This document shows, one piece after another, positions 42,842-52,231 of a DNA stretch of 64,000 bases (position 1 is the first letter of the stretch; every line of letters begins with the position of its first letter). Position numbers and translations under genes: made by a program. Origin of the DNA: Hymenobacter tibetensis (lineage in GTDB: Bacteria; Bacteroidota; Bacteroidia; Cytophagales; Hymenobacteraceae); NCBI RefSeq assembly GCF_022827545.1, contig NZ_CP094669.1:3562001-3626000 (forward strand), in the 5' to 3' direction. The notes under the pieces are model-generated. The model was not told the origin of the DNA. It saw only the letters and a list, made by a program, of their open reading frames with translations, and did no database searches.

Positions 42842-43591
42842 TTAGGGCAGTGCTGCAAAACTGTCGGCTGCTTGTGGCGCAGCATCGGGCCGTAGCACCT
42901 GCACTTGCCCGTGTTGGACCACCAGAGCGGCGCGGGCCAGCCCCAGAAACAGGCCGTGCTCCACAATACCGGGTATTGTTTTAAGCTGCCTGGCGAGCTG
43001 CTCCACCTCGTTTAGCGCACCGAAATGACAGTCAACCAACAGATTTCCTTGGTCGGACTGCGCGTGTTTGTCTGGGTCCTGTTGGCTCATGCGCACCACC
43101 GGATTTCCGCCCAGGGCAGCCACGGCATCCAGCACCCACGGCAAGGCAAACGAAACAACTTCCAGCGGCAGTGGAAACTTCCCGAGTTGCGCTACCGCTT
43201 TCGAAGAATCGGCAATGACGAGCAGGTAATCGGAAGCGGTGGCAATAATCTTTTCCCGCAGCAGCGCCCCTCCCCCACCTTTTATCAGGTGCAAGTGCGG
43301 GTCCACTTCATCGGCACCGTCCACCGTCAGGTTGAAGCGCAGGCCGCGGCGTGGCTCTATGAGCGGGATGCCGAGTTGCCGGGCCAGGTTTTCGCTGGCC
43401 AGTGAGGTGGCCGTGGCCTGCACGCGTAGCTCGCCGGCTTGCACCTTTGCCCCGAGCTGTCGAATGAAATGCGCGGCAGTGCTGCCAGTGCCCAAGCCAA
43501 CCAACATCCCGTCTTGCACCCACCGCAACGCCGCCCGGGCCGCGTCCTGCTTTTCCTGATCTAAGTGGCTTTTGTCTTGTATAGGTGTCAT
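42842..43591 (-). CDS. rpiA: Ribose-5-phosphate isomerase A
   Basis: 249 aa from ATG 43591 (MTPIQDKSHLDQEK); a start ten codons upstream is possible. It interconverts ribose 5-phosphate and ribulose 5-phosphate, the product of gnd. Signature segments are MLVGLGTGSTAAHFI (phosphate loop), TVDGADEVDPHLHLIKGGGGALLREKI (catalytic region with the conserved Asp and Lys) and GIVEHGLFLGLARAALV. It converges on pgl across the shared terminator and completes the pentose-phosphate cluster. Very secure. Confidence 0.97.
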   Translation of the reverse strand: MTPIQDKSHLDQEKQDAARAALRWVQDGMLVGLGTGSTAAHFIRQLGAKVQAGELRVQATATSLASENLARQLGIPLIEPRRGLRFNLTVDGADEVDPHLHLIKGGGGALLREKIIATASDYLLVIADSSKAVAQLGKFPLPLEVVSFALPWVLDAVAALGGNPVVRMSQQDPDKHAQSDQGNLLVDCHFGALNEVEQLARQLKTIPGIVEHGLFLGLARAALVVQHGQVQVLRPDAAPQAADSFAALP

Positions 43592-43813
43592 GGAGGAAAG
43601 CTTGAAAAGCAGGTGAAACAAAGTGCCAACTCGCAGGCTGAACGGCGTCTGAGCAAGTGGGTATCAGATGTTGTACGCGCCGTTTGACCAGCACCTCATA
43701 CGGCGGCACCTAGTTACAGCAGTACGAGGTTGAGGCCTAATCAGAAGATAAAATTTATTACCTCCTCAGTAATTGGTAATCATTCGATAACTAGTAGCAC
43801 TATAGGGCCAGAG

Positions 43814-43821
43814 TACTTTTG
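43814..43821 (+). promoter_or_regulatory. -7 element of the ECF sigma gene
   Basis: TACTTTTG, a perfect TAnnTTTG, lies 24 nt before the start codon, so transcription would begin about 16 nt upstream of ATG. A -33 TTG at usual spacing is not evident. Confidence 0.65.
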
Positions 43822-43844
43822 CCACAAACCTACGCTAGGAGTTT

Positions 43845-44453
43845 ATGAGCAGGGAACAGGACGAAAAGACGTTGCTAGAGGCGGTAGCAGCGGGCAGCAG
43901 AGAAGCTTTTACGTGTTTGTACAGCACCCATCTGAGCGGCCTGTTTCGTTACGCTCGTTTGTTTGTTGCCTCACCCGCAGAGGCCGAAGAACTGATTCAG
44001 GAGGTTTTTGTGCGGATTTGGGAGCGACGCGCTACGCTCACACACATTTCCTCTTTCAAAGCCTACGCCTACCAAACCACCAAGCATCTGGTAATTGATT
44101 GCTGGCGCGAAAAGAAGCAGCAGGCCATCCAGCAACAACGCTTCCTGCGCGAAGCCGCTGCCCCCTCGCTAGCCGACGAGGAGCTGATTTATCACCAAGG
44201 ATACCAACTAGCACAGCAGGCTATTGCGCAACTGCCCCCGAAAAGAAAGCAGATCTTTTTGCTGCGCACCCAAGACGAACTTTCGTTGGACGACATTGCC
44301 CAGGAGCTAGCTATTTCCAAACCGGTGGTGAAAAAGCAATTCTACGCCGCTACAGCGTTTGTCAAGGCTTATTTAAAGCGGCACGCCGACTGGTCGTTCG
44401 GCGCTTTCTGCTTGCTGGCTTTAGTGAAACTGACAGTTAAATCCGCTCAGTAG
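43845..44453 (+). CDS. ECF RNA polymerase sigma factor, FecI-like (Bacteroidota type)
   Basis: 202 aa. Region 2 includes AFTCLYSTHLSGLFRYARLFV and EAEELIQEVFVRIWERR, which bind core polymerase and the -10 region; region 4 includes AIAQLPPKRKQIFLLRTQDELSLDDIAQELAIS, a helix-turn-helix. The C-terminal tail is hydrophobic (FGAFCLLALVKLTV), seen in some Bacteroidota ECF factors. It is followed by a FecR anti-sigma gene and a SusC with an STN domain: the three-part trans-envelope signalling set in which glycan binding outside frees the sigma factor inside. Its target is presumably the susC promoter of the same locus. Confidence 0.95.
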   Translation: MSREQDEKTLLEAVAAGSREAFTCLYSTHLSGLFRYARLFVASPAEAEELIQEVFVRIWERRATLTHISSFKAYAYQTTKHLVIDCWREKKQQAIQQQRFLREAAAPSLADEELIYHQGYQLAQQAIAQLPPKRKQIFLLRTQDELSLDDIAQELAISKPVVKKQFYAATAFVKAYLKRHADWSFGAFCLLALVKLTVKSAQ

Positions 44454-44552
44454 CGCATTCTATTTCACTGATTGCTACGCCTTAAAAATTAAATTTTCTC
44501 GACGAGGGGTTCTTTTTGGCAGCTAGTCCGTCTTGCCAGTGAAATCCTCGCC

Positions 44553-45569
44553 ATGACTCCCCAGCAGCGTCGCCTCTTCCTGGAAAAATACGCAACCGGC
44601 CAGCACTCCCCAGCCGAGCAGGAGGCGTTTCAGCGCTGGCTCGCGCAGGCTTCTGGCGAGGAACTAGAGCAGGCCCTAACCCAGTATGAGCGCCTGCACC
44701 TTCCCGGCACGGAGCCAGCAGCGCCCGAGTTACTAGCCGGCATCGAGGCTCGGCTGGACCGTCTCTTGCAGCCTGCTGCTTCCGCGCCGGCAGTCCGGCA
44801 GTTGTGGCCGCGCTTGTTCTGGGTGGCGGCGGCCGTCATTGGGCTGCTGTTGCTGATTGGCGGGCGCTACTTCCTGCCTACTCCGAGCCCTGCCAACACC
44901 ACCCTAGCCTACCTGCACAAGCGCGTGCCCGCTGGCCGCACCGACTCGCTGATGCTGCCCGATGGCAGTGAGGTGGTACTCAACGCGGGGAGCACCCTCT
45001 CCTATCCGGCGCAGTTTACACCCACTCGTCGCGACGTGTACTTGACGGGTGAGGGATACTTCCGAGTTACTAAAAATGCGGCCCGCCCATTCGTGGTACA
45101 CAGTGGCAAGCTACAAACCGAAGTGGTGGGCACCAGCTTCAACGTGTACGCCTACCCTACTGCCACCAGGCAGGAAGTAACCGTGCTGACGGGAGCAGTG
45201 CGGGTACGGGACACCGCCAGCCAGCAGCACGTGGGGTTGCGCCCGGCCCAACGGGCGGTGTTTGAGCTTGCTACCAGCGAGTTGCGTGCCATGCCCGCTA
45301 CCAACCCAGGAGTTAGTTTGGCGTGGCGGCGCGGGCAACTGCGGTTTGAAGACGCGCCGCTTGATGAAGTGCTCGATAAGCTCTCCGTCCGCTACGGGGT
45401 GGCCATCCGGACCCGCGCCCCGCGCCTCAACAAGTGCCGCCTCACGGTGCGCTTCGAGGGCGAAACCCTGCCTGAAGTCCTACAAATCGTGGCGGCCCTC
45501 ACCCACAGCCGCTACCATACCGACTCTCCCCACCTGATTTGGCTGGAAGGCCAGGGCTGCTCTGGTTAA
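44553..45569 (+). CDS. FecR-family anti-sigma factor
   Basis: 338 aa. A cytoplasmic N-terminus (RLFLEKYATGQHSPAEQEAFQRW) that would hold the sigma factor, one membrane helix at about 88-103 (LFWVAAAVIGLLLLIG), then a periplasmic FecR domain (DSLMLPDGSEVVLNAGSTLSY, REVYLTGEGYF-like segment, FVVHSGKLQTEVVGTSFNV). The C-terminal DUF4974-type module (RFEDAPLDEVLDKLSVRYGV) contacts the STN domain of SusC in known systems. It lies 99 nt after the sigma gene. It inhibits or activates the sigma factor according to the state of the SusC receptor. Confidence 0.95.
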   Translation: MTPQQRRLFLEKYATGQHSPAEQEAFQRWLAQASGEELEQALTQYERLHLPGTEPAAPELLAGIEARLDRLLQPAASAPAVRQLWPRLFWVAAAVIGLLLLIGGRYFLPTPSPANTTLAYLHKRVPAGRTDSLMLPDGSEVVLNAGSTLSYPAQFTPTRRDVYLTGEGYFRVTKNAARPFVVHSGKLQTEVVGTSFNVYAYPTATRQEVTVLTGAVRVRDTASQQHVGLRPAQRAVFELATSELRAMPATNPGVSLAWRRGQLRFEDAPLDEVLDKLSVRYGVAIRTRAPRLNKCRLTVRFEGETLPEVLQIVAALTHSRYHTDSPHLIWLEGQGCSG

Positions 45570-45740
45570 GCCACTGCCGTTTGCACTTTCATTTTTTGAA
45601 AACCTGGGTATCCTCGCTCGCCGCGGATTTGCGCACTCTTTGATTTACATCAGGCACCCAACTGGTCCGCTCCTTTTGGAGGGGGTGCTGGCTTGCTGCT
45701 AGTTGTTCATATATCTCGCCAACCCTTTCATTTTCATTCC

Positions 45741-48700
45741 ATGCCCAACAAGTATTCTCCTCTGGCCCAGATGCTGCGGAGCCTGCGTCGGCCAGTGCCC
45801 GGCTTGCTGCTGACTACTATGCTGACCGCCGCCTGGATTTCGCCGGACCTGGCGCAGGAAGCCTTGCAGAAGCGTATCAGCTGCGAGCTGCAAAACCAGA
45901 CGCTGCGGCAGGTGCTGCACACCATCAGCGAGCAGGCAGCCGTGCCCATTGCCTTCACCAGCGACCTGCCCTTGCTCGACGAGAAAACCAGCGTGCAAGC
46001 CAGCCGCGAGTCGGTTTCCAAGGTGCTGGGCCGGTTGCTTGGTCCGCTGGGCCTAAGCTACCGGGTAGTGGCCGGGCAGATTATTGTAGAGAAACCCGCC
46101 ACCGCGCCTGCTCTTGGCAAGCCAACGGGCCAGGTGGTGCTGGACGTGCAGGGCGTGGTGCGTGATGCCACCACGGGGGAACCCTTGCCGGGGGCCCGGG
46201 TGCAGATCAAAAACTCCACAGTGGGCGCAACCACCAATGAGACTGGTGCCTTCACGCTGCAAGTACCCGACGAAGATGCCATTCTGGTGGTCAACTTCAT
46301 TGGCTACAACCCGCAGGAGATTCGGGTGGGAACCCAACGCACCATCACTATTGCGCTGAAAACCAACGTTACGGCCCTCAACCAAGTGGTGGTGGTGGGC
46401 TATACCACCCAGGAGGCCAAGGACGTAACCGGGGCGGTCGGCATTTTGCCGCTGGAACGGGTGCGCAACTTCCCGGTGGCTAGCGTGGATAAGCTGCTGC
46501 AAGGCCAAGTGGCCGGCGTGCAAGTCAGCAACGACGGCGCGCCCGGTGGCAACAGCGTGGTGCGGGTGCGCGGCCTGGGCACGCTCGGCGACAACGACCC
46601 GCTCTATATTATTGACGGGGTGCCCACCAAAGCAGGGTTGAGCCAGCTCAACCCCAACGACGTGGAGTCGATGCAGGTGCTGAAAGACGCTTCCTCGACG
46701 GCTATCTACGGGGCGCGGGCGTCCAACGGGGTGGTAGTCATTACCACCAAGCAGGGTAAGGCCGGCAAGACGCAGCTGAGCTTCGACTCGTACTACGGGG
46801 TGCAGTCAGTGTACAACCTGCCCAGCATGGTATCGCCGACAGAACTGGCCCAAATCGAGTTCGACGCCCAGCGCAACAGCGGCCAAACGCCGAGCCACCC
46901 GCAATACGGCAACGGCGCACAGCCGGTGCTACCGGAGTTTTTGCAGCGTAACCCCGATGTGCGAGCCAACCAAGGCGGCACCAACTGGTTTAAAACCATC
47001 TTCCGCACGGCACCCATTCAGAACTACTCACTAGGACTGTCGGGCGGCAACGAAAGTGGTCGGCACGCCATCAACCTGTCGTACTTCAACCAAGACGGCA
47101 TTCTGGACCACACGGGCTTCAAGCGGGCTTCGTTGCGGGCCAACACCGAGTACACGGTGCTGGGCAAGCTGAAAGTCGGCGAAAACTTCACGGCCAGCTA
47201 CGGCCGCTCCACCCAAGCCTCGTCCAATGCCGTGAACGGCGGGGTGGTGTTTGATGCTTTCCGGCTGCCTTCCATCGTGCCTGTCCGCGACGAGCTAGGC
47301 AACTTCGCTGGTCCAGCGGCCGGCCTTGGCGACGCCGGCAACCCCCTGCGGGCCCTCTACAACGCCCGCGACAACGCCACCAAAAACCTGCGGGCCCTCG
47401 GCAACGCCTACGCCGAACTGGAACTAGCTGACAACCTGTTTGTGCGGTCTTCTATCGGCATCGACTACCTGACCAGCAACTTCCGTGGGTTCACGCCGAG
47501 CTACGTGGAAGGCATTGCCAACAACCCCATTGCCAGCCTCAACAACACCAACGCCTACACCACCAACTGGACCTGGACCAACACGGCCCGCTACAGCCGC
47601 ACCTTCGGGGAGCACACCCTGGCCGCAGTGGTGGGCACCGAGGCCATCGAAAACAACGAGGAAGGCTTCAATGCCTACCGCGAAAACTTTCTGATCAGCG
47701 ACCCGGATTTCCGCTACCTCGACGCCGGCCAGGGCCTGCAAACCAACGGCGGTACCGGCTCGGCTTGGTCGTTGTTCTCGCAGTTCGGCCGCCTCGACTA
47801 CAACTTCGGCGGCAAGTATCTGGCGTCGGCGTCGGTGCGGCGCGACGGGTCCAGCCGCTTCCCCAGCAACAACCGCTACGCCGTGTTCCCGGCTTTCTCG
47901 GCGGGCTGGCGCGTGTCGGAAGAAACGTTTATGAAGCAGGTGGATTGGCTGAGCAACCTGAAAGTGCGCGGCTCCTGGGGGCAAAGCGGCAACCAGGAAA
48001 TCGGTAACTACCCGGCCTTCGACATCTATGGCATCAGCCCCTCGAACACCAACTATCCGCTGACTGGCAGCAACGGCACCGTCCAAACCGGCTACACGGC
48101 CCGCGCCATCGGCAACCGCAACCTGAAGTGGGAAACCACCACCCAAACCGATATCGGCCTCGACTTCGGCGTGCTGGGCAACCAGTTGAACTTCAGCGTT
48201 GATTGGTTCGACAAAGTAACCAAGGACGTACTGGTGCGCGTGCCGCGCCCGGCCCTGGCCGGGGAAGTGCTGGTGCCCTACGAAAACGCCGGCCGCATCC
48301 GCAACCGCGGCTTGGAGTTCCAAGCCACCTACCAGAGCGACGCCACCAAGGATTTCCAGTGGGGCGTGTCGGCCAACGGGTCGGCAGTACGCAACAAGGT
48401 GCTGTCGTTGGGCGAGGGCAACCTCTCGATTCCGGGTTACGTGAGCAACAATCTCACGCGCGGCCAGTCGCTTTCGCGCACCGAAGTAGGCAAGCCGGTG
48501 GCGTATTTCTACGGCTACGTGGTGGATGGCATCTTCCAGAACCAGGCCGAAGTGGACGCCGCCCCCATCCAAAACGGCAAGGCCGTTGGGCGCTGGCGCT
48601 ATCAGGATTTGAACGGCGACGGCACGGTGAACGCGCAGGACCAAAAGCAGATCGGCAAGCCTTCGCCGGATTTCACGTACGGGCTGAACCTGAATGCCTC

Positions 48701-49178
48701 CTACAAAGGCTTCGACCTCAGTGCTTTCATCCAGGGCGTGCAAGGCATTGACATCTACAACTTCAGTAAGTATCACACCGATTTCGCCTTCGACCCTTTC
48801 AACAAGAATACCCGCATCCTCGACTCCTGGACGCCGCAGAACATGGGCGCCACGCTGCCGCAGCTCAGCAAAACCAACGTCAACGACGAGCTGCGGCCCT
48901 CCACCTACTTCGTGGAAAACGGCTCGTACGCTCGCCTAAAAAACCTGCAGATCGGCTACACCTTGCCGGCTACCCTCACCAGCGCCATCAAGGCCAGCAG
49001 CTTGCGCGTGTATGTGCAGGCCCAGAACCTGTTCACCGTCACCGATTACACCGGCATGGACCCGGAAGTGAACCTGCAAAACTACAACGCCGCCGACCGC
49101 AACCTCGACCAGAACGTGGACCGTGGCTACTATCCGCAGCCCCGCGCGGTGTTGTTCGGCGTCAACGCTCGGTTTTAA
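45741..49178 (+). CDS. SusC/RagA-family TonB-linked transporter with STN signalling domain
   Basis: 1,145 aa from ATG 45741. Domains: N-terminal export signal; STN domain about 45-118 (LQNQTLRQVLHTISEQAAVP ... GLSYRVVAGQIIVEKPA); CarboxypepD-reg-like domain about 137-208; TonB-box region (NQVVVVGYTTQEAKDVTGAV); plug (VRGLGTLGDNDPLYIIDGVP, LKDASSTAIYGARASNGVVVI); barrel ending in VLFGVNARF with a terminal Phe. The STN domain distinguishes it from the two SusC proteins of the pectin locus and links it to the upstream FecR and sigma genes. With the SusD 21 nt downstream and the GH92 further on, its likely ligand is an alpha-mannose-containing glycan (inferred). Confidence 0.96.
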   Translation: MPNKYSPLAQMLRSLRRPVPGLLLTTMLTAAWISPDLAQEALQKRISCELQNQTLRQVLHTISEQAAVPIAFTSDLPLLDEKTSVQASRESVSKVLGRLLGPLGLSYRVVAGQIIVEKPATAPALGKPTGQVVLDVQGVVRDATTGEPLPGARVQIKNSTVGATTNETGAFTLQVPDEDAILVVNFIGYNPQEIRVGTQRTITIALKTNVTALNQVVVVGYTTQEAKDVTGAVGILPLERVRNFPVASVDKLLQGQVAGVQVSNDGAPGGNSVVRVRGLGTLGDNDPLYIIDGVPTKAGLSQLNPNDVESMQVLKDASSTAIYGARASNGVVVITTKQGKAGKTQLSFDSYYGVQSVYNLPSMVSPTELAQIEFDAQRNSGQTPSHPQYGNGAQPVLPEFLQRNPDVRANQGGTNWFKTIFRTAPIQNYSLGLSGGNESGRHAINLSYFNQDGILDHTGFKRASLRANTEYTVLGKLKVGENFTASYGRSTQASSNAVNGGVVFDAFRLPSIVPVRDELGNFAGPAAGLGDAGNPLRALYNARDNATKNLRALGNAYAELELADNLFVRSSIGIDYLTSNFRGFTPSYVEGIANNPIASLNNTNAYTTNWTWTNTARYSRTFGEHTLAAVVGTEAIENNEEGFNAYRENFLISDPDFRYLDAGQGLQTNGGTGSAWSLFSQFGRLDYNFGGKYLASASVRRDGSSRFPSNNRYAVFPAFSAGWRVSEETFMKQVDWLSNLKVRGSWGQSGNQEIGNYPAFDIYGISPSNTNYPLTGSNGTVQTGYTARAIGNRNLKWETTTQTDIGLDFGVLGNQLNFSVDWFDKVTKDVLVRVPRPALAGEVLVPYENAGRIRNRGLEFQATYQSDATKDFQWGVSANGSAVRNKVLSLGEGNLSIPGYVSNNLTRGQSLSRTEVGKPVAYFYGYVVDGIFQNQAEVDAAPIQNGKAVGRWRYQDLNGDGTVNAQDQKQIGKPSPDFTYGLNLNASYKGFDLSAFIQGVQGIDIYNFSKYHTDFAFDPFNKNTRILDSWTPQNMGATLPQLSKTNVNDELRPSTYFVENGSYARLKNLQIGYTLPATLTSAIKASSLRVYVQAQNLFTVTDYTGMDPEVNLQNYNAADRNLDQNVDRGYYPQPRAVLFGVNARF

Positions 49179-49199
49179 CCTGCCTTACTCTTTCAACTC

Positions 49200-50837
49200 A
49201 TGAAAAATAAGATTCTCGTACTGGCGCTGGCCGCCACGCTGGCCGGTTGCGACAAAGACTTTCTCGATCAGGAGCCCAAAGCCAGCCTTTCCTCCACCGA
49301 CCTCAACAACCTGGCCGCGGTGGAAGCCCTGATAACGGCAGCGTACGCGCCCCTGGGTGGACAAATCGACGACGCCAACAACGCCTTCAACTCGCCGGGC
49401 ACCAACTGGACCTTCGGCGACGTGGTATCCGACGATGCCTACAAGGGCGGTGGCGGCGTGGGCGACCAGAACGGCATGCACCTGATGGAAATCTTCCTAA
49501 CCAACGCCAACATCATTGATGTGGACCGCAAGTGGCGCGCCGGCTACGAGGGCGTTGCCCGCGCCAACCGCGCCATTCAGGCCGTCAACAACTTTGCGGG
49601 CATGAGCGCCGAGCAGAAAACCATCCGGCTGGGCGAACTGCACTTGCTGCGCGGGCACTACTATTTCGACCTCAAGAAGGTGTATAACCGCATTCCGTGG
49701 GTGGACGAGACGCCGCGCACCATCACCGAGTACGACATTCCGAACAACCTATCGGATGCCGAGCTGTGGAAAAACATCGAGAATGATTTCCTGCTTGCGG
49801 AAACCAGCTTGCCCGCCAAGCAGGCAGATTTGGGCCGCCTAACCAAGGGCGCCGCCACGGCCTACTTGGCCAAGCTCTACCTCTACACCAAGGACTACCC
49901 CAAGGTAATTACCAAGGTGGACGCGCTGCTGGCCACCGGCCTCTACCGCCTCAACGATAACTACCACGACAACTTCGACCCCAGCAAAGAGCACGGCCCA
50001 GAAAGCCTGTTCACCATCGAGCGGTCCATCCGCGACGGTACGCCCAGCAACTACCGCGGCAGCCTCGATGAGCGCCTCTTGAACCCTGGCGGGCCGTTTT
50101 ACCCGGTATACGGCTTTGACGCGCCCAGTCAAGACCTAGTGAATGCCTTTAAAACCACGGCCGCCGGCCTACCCCAAACCGACAAGTCCGACGTGGGCAC
50201 CAACGACTCCGTGGACCCGCGCCTCGACCACGCGGTGGCCCGGCCGGGCATCCAGTTTCTGGACTTGGCTCCCTACGCCGCCTCTTGGGTGCGCGATGCT
50301 GGTACCTACGGGCAGTTTTCGTTTAAGAAGCGTATGGTTAGCTCCCGCTCCACGTTCTACCTCAACCAGTTCCCGTGGGTTAGCGCGCTGAACTACGACA
50401 TTATCCGGTTGGCCGATGTGCTGTTGTTTAAGGCTGAAGCGCTGGCGGAAACCGACAACCTGGAAGGCGCCCGCACCATCGTCAACCAAATCCGCCGCCG
50501 CGCCACCAACGACCAAGTGCGCAACGCCGATGGTACCCCCGCCGCGCGCTACAACGTGGCCCCGTACACCGCCGTCTGGACCGACCCCGAGGTGGCCCGC
50601 CAAGCGGTGCGCACCGAGCGCCGCCTGGAAATGGCCTTGGAAGGTCACCGCTTCTTTGACTTGGTGCGCTGGGGTGTTGCCGACCAAGTGATGAACGAGC
50701 ACTTCGCCCGCGAGAAAAGCCGCCGCACCTACCTTTCCACGGCCCGCTTCGTGAAAGGCACCCACGAGTACTGGCCAATTCCGCAAACCCAGCTTAATCT
50801 CAGCAAAGGGCTACTAACGCAGAACGCCGGCTACTAA
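49200..50837 (+). CDS. SusD/RagB-family outer-membrane lipoprotein (mannoside-type locus)
   Basis: 545 aa with a lipobox (TLAGC, lipidated Cys17). SusD features are SSTDLNNLAAVEALITAAYAPL, RLGELHLLRGHYYFDLKKVYNRIPWVDETP, IIRLADVLLFKAEALAETDNLEGARTIVNQIRRRA and RRLEMALEGHRFFDLVRWG, the last being a strong family marker. It binds glycan at the cell surface for the SusC encoded just upstream. It is not close to the two SusD proteins of the pectin locus. A terminator lies directly after its stop codon. Confidence 0.96.
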   Translation: MKNKILVLALAATLAGCDKDFLDQEPKASLSSTDLNNLAAVEALITAAYAPLGGQIDDANNAFNSPGTNWTFGDVVSDDAYKGGGGVGDQNGMHLMEIFLTNANIIDVDRKWRAGYEGVARANRAIQAVNNFAGMSAEQKTIRLGELHLLRGHYYFDLKKVYNRIPWVDETPRTITEYDIPNNLSDAELWKNIENDFLLAETSLPAKQADLGRLTKGAATAYLAKLYLYTKDYPKVITKVDALLATGLYRLNDNYHDNFDPSKEHGPESLFTIERSIRDGTPSNYRGSLDERLLNPGGPFYPVYGFDAPSQDLVNAFKTTAAGLPQTDKSDVGTNDSVDPRLDHAVARPGIQFLDLAPYAASWVRDAGTYGQFSFKKRMVSSRSTFYLNQFPWVSALNYDIIRLADVLLFKAEALAETDNLEGARTIVNQIRRRATNDQVRNADGTPAARYNVAPYTAVWTDPEVARQAVRTERRLEMALEGHRFFDLVRWGVADQVMNEHFAREKSRRTYLSTARFVKGTHEYWPIPQTQLNLSKGLLTQNAGY

Positions 50838-50845
50838 GGCCACCC

Positions 50846-50888
50846 GCCGCGCCGGGGCAGCTCAGGCTACCTACGGCGCGGCTTTTTT
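50846..50888 (+). terminator. Intrinsic terminator after SusD
   Basis: GCCGCGCC (50846-50853) pairs with GGCGCGGC (50875-50882), directly followed by TTTTTT (50883-50888). It lies only 20 nt before the next start codon, so it probably attenuates rather than fully ends transcription. Confidence 0.85.
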
Positions 50889-50908
50889 GGGCTCCAAACC
50901 AAGCATAC

Positions 50909-52216
50909 ATGCTAGATGATAACGTGAAACGCGCCACTGCCCACCGCTTTCCGGCGGGGCTGTGGCGCGCTTTTTTTGCCCTGCTGGCTTGCTTCAGCGG
51001 GTTGGCTTTCACTGGTTTCGGCCAGTCGCCATTTCCTCGGCCAGCGGCCGCCTACGCTGATTCCGCCCTGCTAGCTCAGGCGTTTCCGTTGCTCTCAGTC
51101 TTCGAGGAAAGTCCGGCGCTGCAACGGGCGCTCCAAAACGATAAGGCGTTGCAGACCGTTGCCCGTCGCCAGGCTGCGCGCTCCTACCAGGCCCTTAGCG
51201 AAGGCACGCCGGATGCACAACGCTACGCAGATTCGGTGGTGTGGAAGCCTCAGGAAATTCGCCTTATCCAGCAAGCCTTGGTTCACACCTACGCAAATAG
51301 CCCGGAATTTCGGGCGCTGCTGGCGCCCACTATAGGTCCAGCTGGCCGCTATCCGCTCTACCTGAACCGGCCGGACACCGCCGTGCTGCGGCTGGCCTGG
51401 CAAGATGCCGCACGGGGTTTGAACCGGATTCTACGGGTGTACTTGGCTAACCAGAAGCCGCGCTATCCGGCCATCGACTCCAGCAGTTTTCCGCGGCACG
51501 ATGCCACATTAGCCCAAAAAGTGCGCACTGCATTACTGCCAGTCAGCAAAAAACAACGCCAGCGCCCAACCGCCTATTACGCCTTGCCACTGCAAGCAGC
51601 CCGGCTGGCCTTGCGCCTCAACGACCGGGACGAAGCCATTCGCTACGAACCTCTAAGCGCGGGCCTGAACCAGGCTCCGCGTGCCGCAGTACGCCATACC
51701 ACTTGGGCGCGCTACCCCTACAGCGTGCTGCTAGTGCCCGGCCTAGGACCGGAAAAGCCCGGCGTTGCGCTCGATACATTGGGCGCTTTCCGTTGCCGGC
51801 TGGCGGCGGCGCGCTACCGGCAAGGCTTGGCGCCTTTCATTGTGGTATCGGGTGGGCATGTGCACCCCAACAAGACGCCTTATTGCGAGGCCGTGGAAAT
51901 GAAGAAGTACCTGGTGCAAACCCAGGGCCTGCCTGATTCGGTGGTGTTCATTGAACCTTATGCCCGCCACACCACTACCAACCTGCGCAACACCGCCCGG
52001 ATGCTCTATGCCTTTGGCATCCCCACCGACCGGCCCGTACTTGTCGTGACCGACGTTTCGCAAAGCCGCTACATCCTGGGAATGGAAGAGCGCTGCCGCC
52101 GCGAGCTTGGCTACGTGCCGTACCGCGGCTTGCAGAAGGTATCCTCGGAAGAAAACGCCTTTTTCCCCGTACCGGCAGCCCGGCAGCCCGACCCTTACGA
52201 TCCGCTCGATCCATAA
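50909..52216 (+). CDS. YdcF/DUF218-family protein with N-terminal export signal
   Basis: 435 aa. After a hydrophobic N-terminus (LWRAFFALLACFSGLAFTGFGQ) comes a 240-residue, poorly conserved helical part. A DUF218 (YdcF/SanA/ElyC) domain then covers about 270-400: YSVLLVPGLGPEKPG, FIVVSGGHVHPNKTPYCEAVEMK, EPYARHTTTNLRNTARML and VLVVTDVSQSRYILGMEERC. The family is linked to envelope biogenesis, but its chemistry is unsettled. It sits between SusD and GH92 on the same strand, after a terminator-like hairpin, 16 nt before GH92. The link with a mannan locus suggests a role in glycan handling at the envelope (inference only). Confidence 0.82.
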   Translation: MLDDNVKRATAHRFPAGLWRAFFALLACFSGLAFTGFGQSPFPRPAAAYADSALLAQAFPLLSVFEESPALQRALQNDKALQTVARRQAARSYQALSEGTPDAQRYADSVVWKPQEIRLIQQALVHTYANSPEFRALLAPTIGPAGRYPLYLNRPDTAVLRLAWQDAARGLNRILRVYLANQKPRYPAIDSSSFPRHDATLAQKVRTALLPVSKKQRQRPTAYYALPLQAARLALRLNDRDEAIRYEPLSAGLNQAPRAAVRHTTWARYPYSVLLVPGLGPEKPGVALDTLGAFRCRLAAARYRQGLAPFIVVSGGHVHPNKTPYCEAVEMKKYLVQTQGLPDSVVFIEPYARHTTTNLRNTARMLYAFGIPTDRPVLVVTDVSQSRYILGMEERCRRELGYVPYRGLQKVSSEENAFFPVPAARQPDPYDPLDP

Positions 52217-52231
52217 CGTGTAGTAAACAAC

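Noticed and set aside
47424..48776. A 450-codon open frame antisense to the STN-type susC
   Set aside because: It is a shadow of the GC-rich susC gene: its composition follows the complement of susC codons, it has no recognisable domain, and susC is certain.
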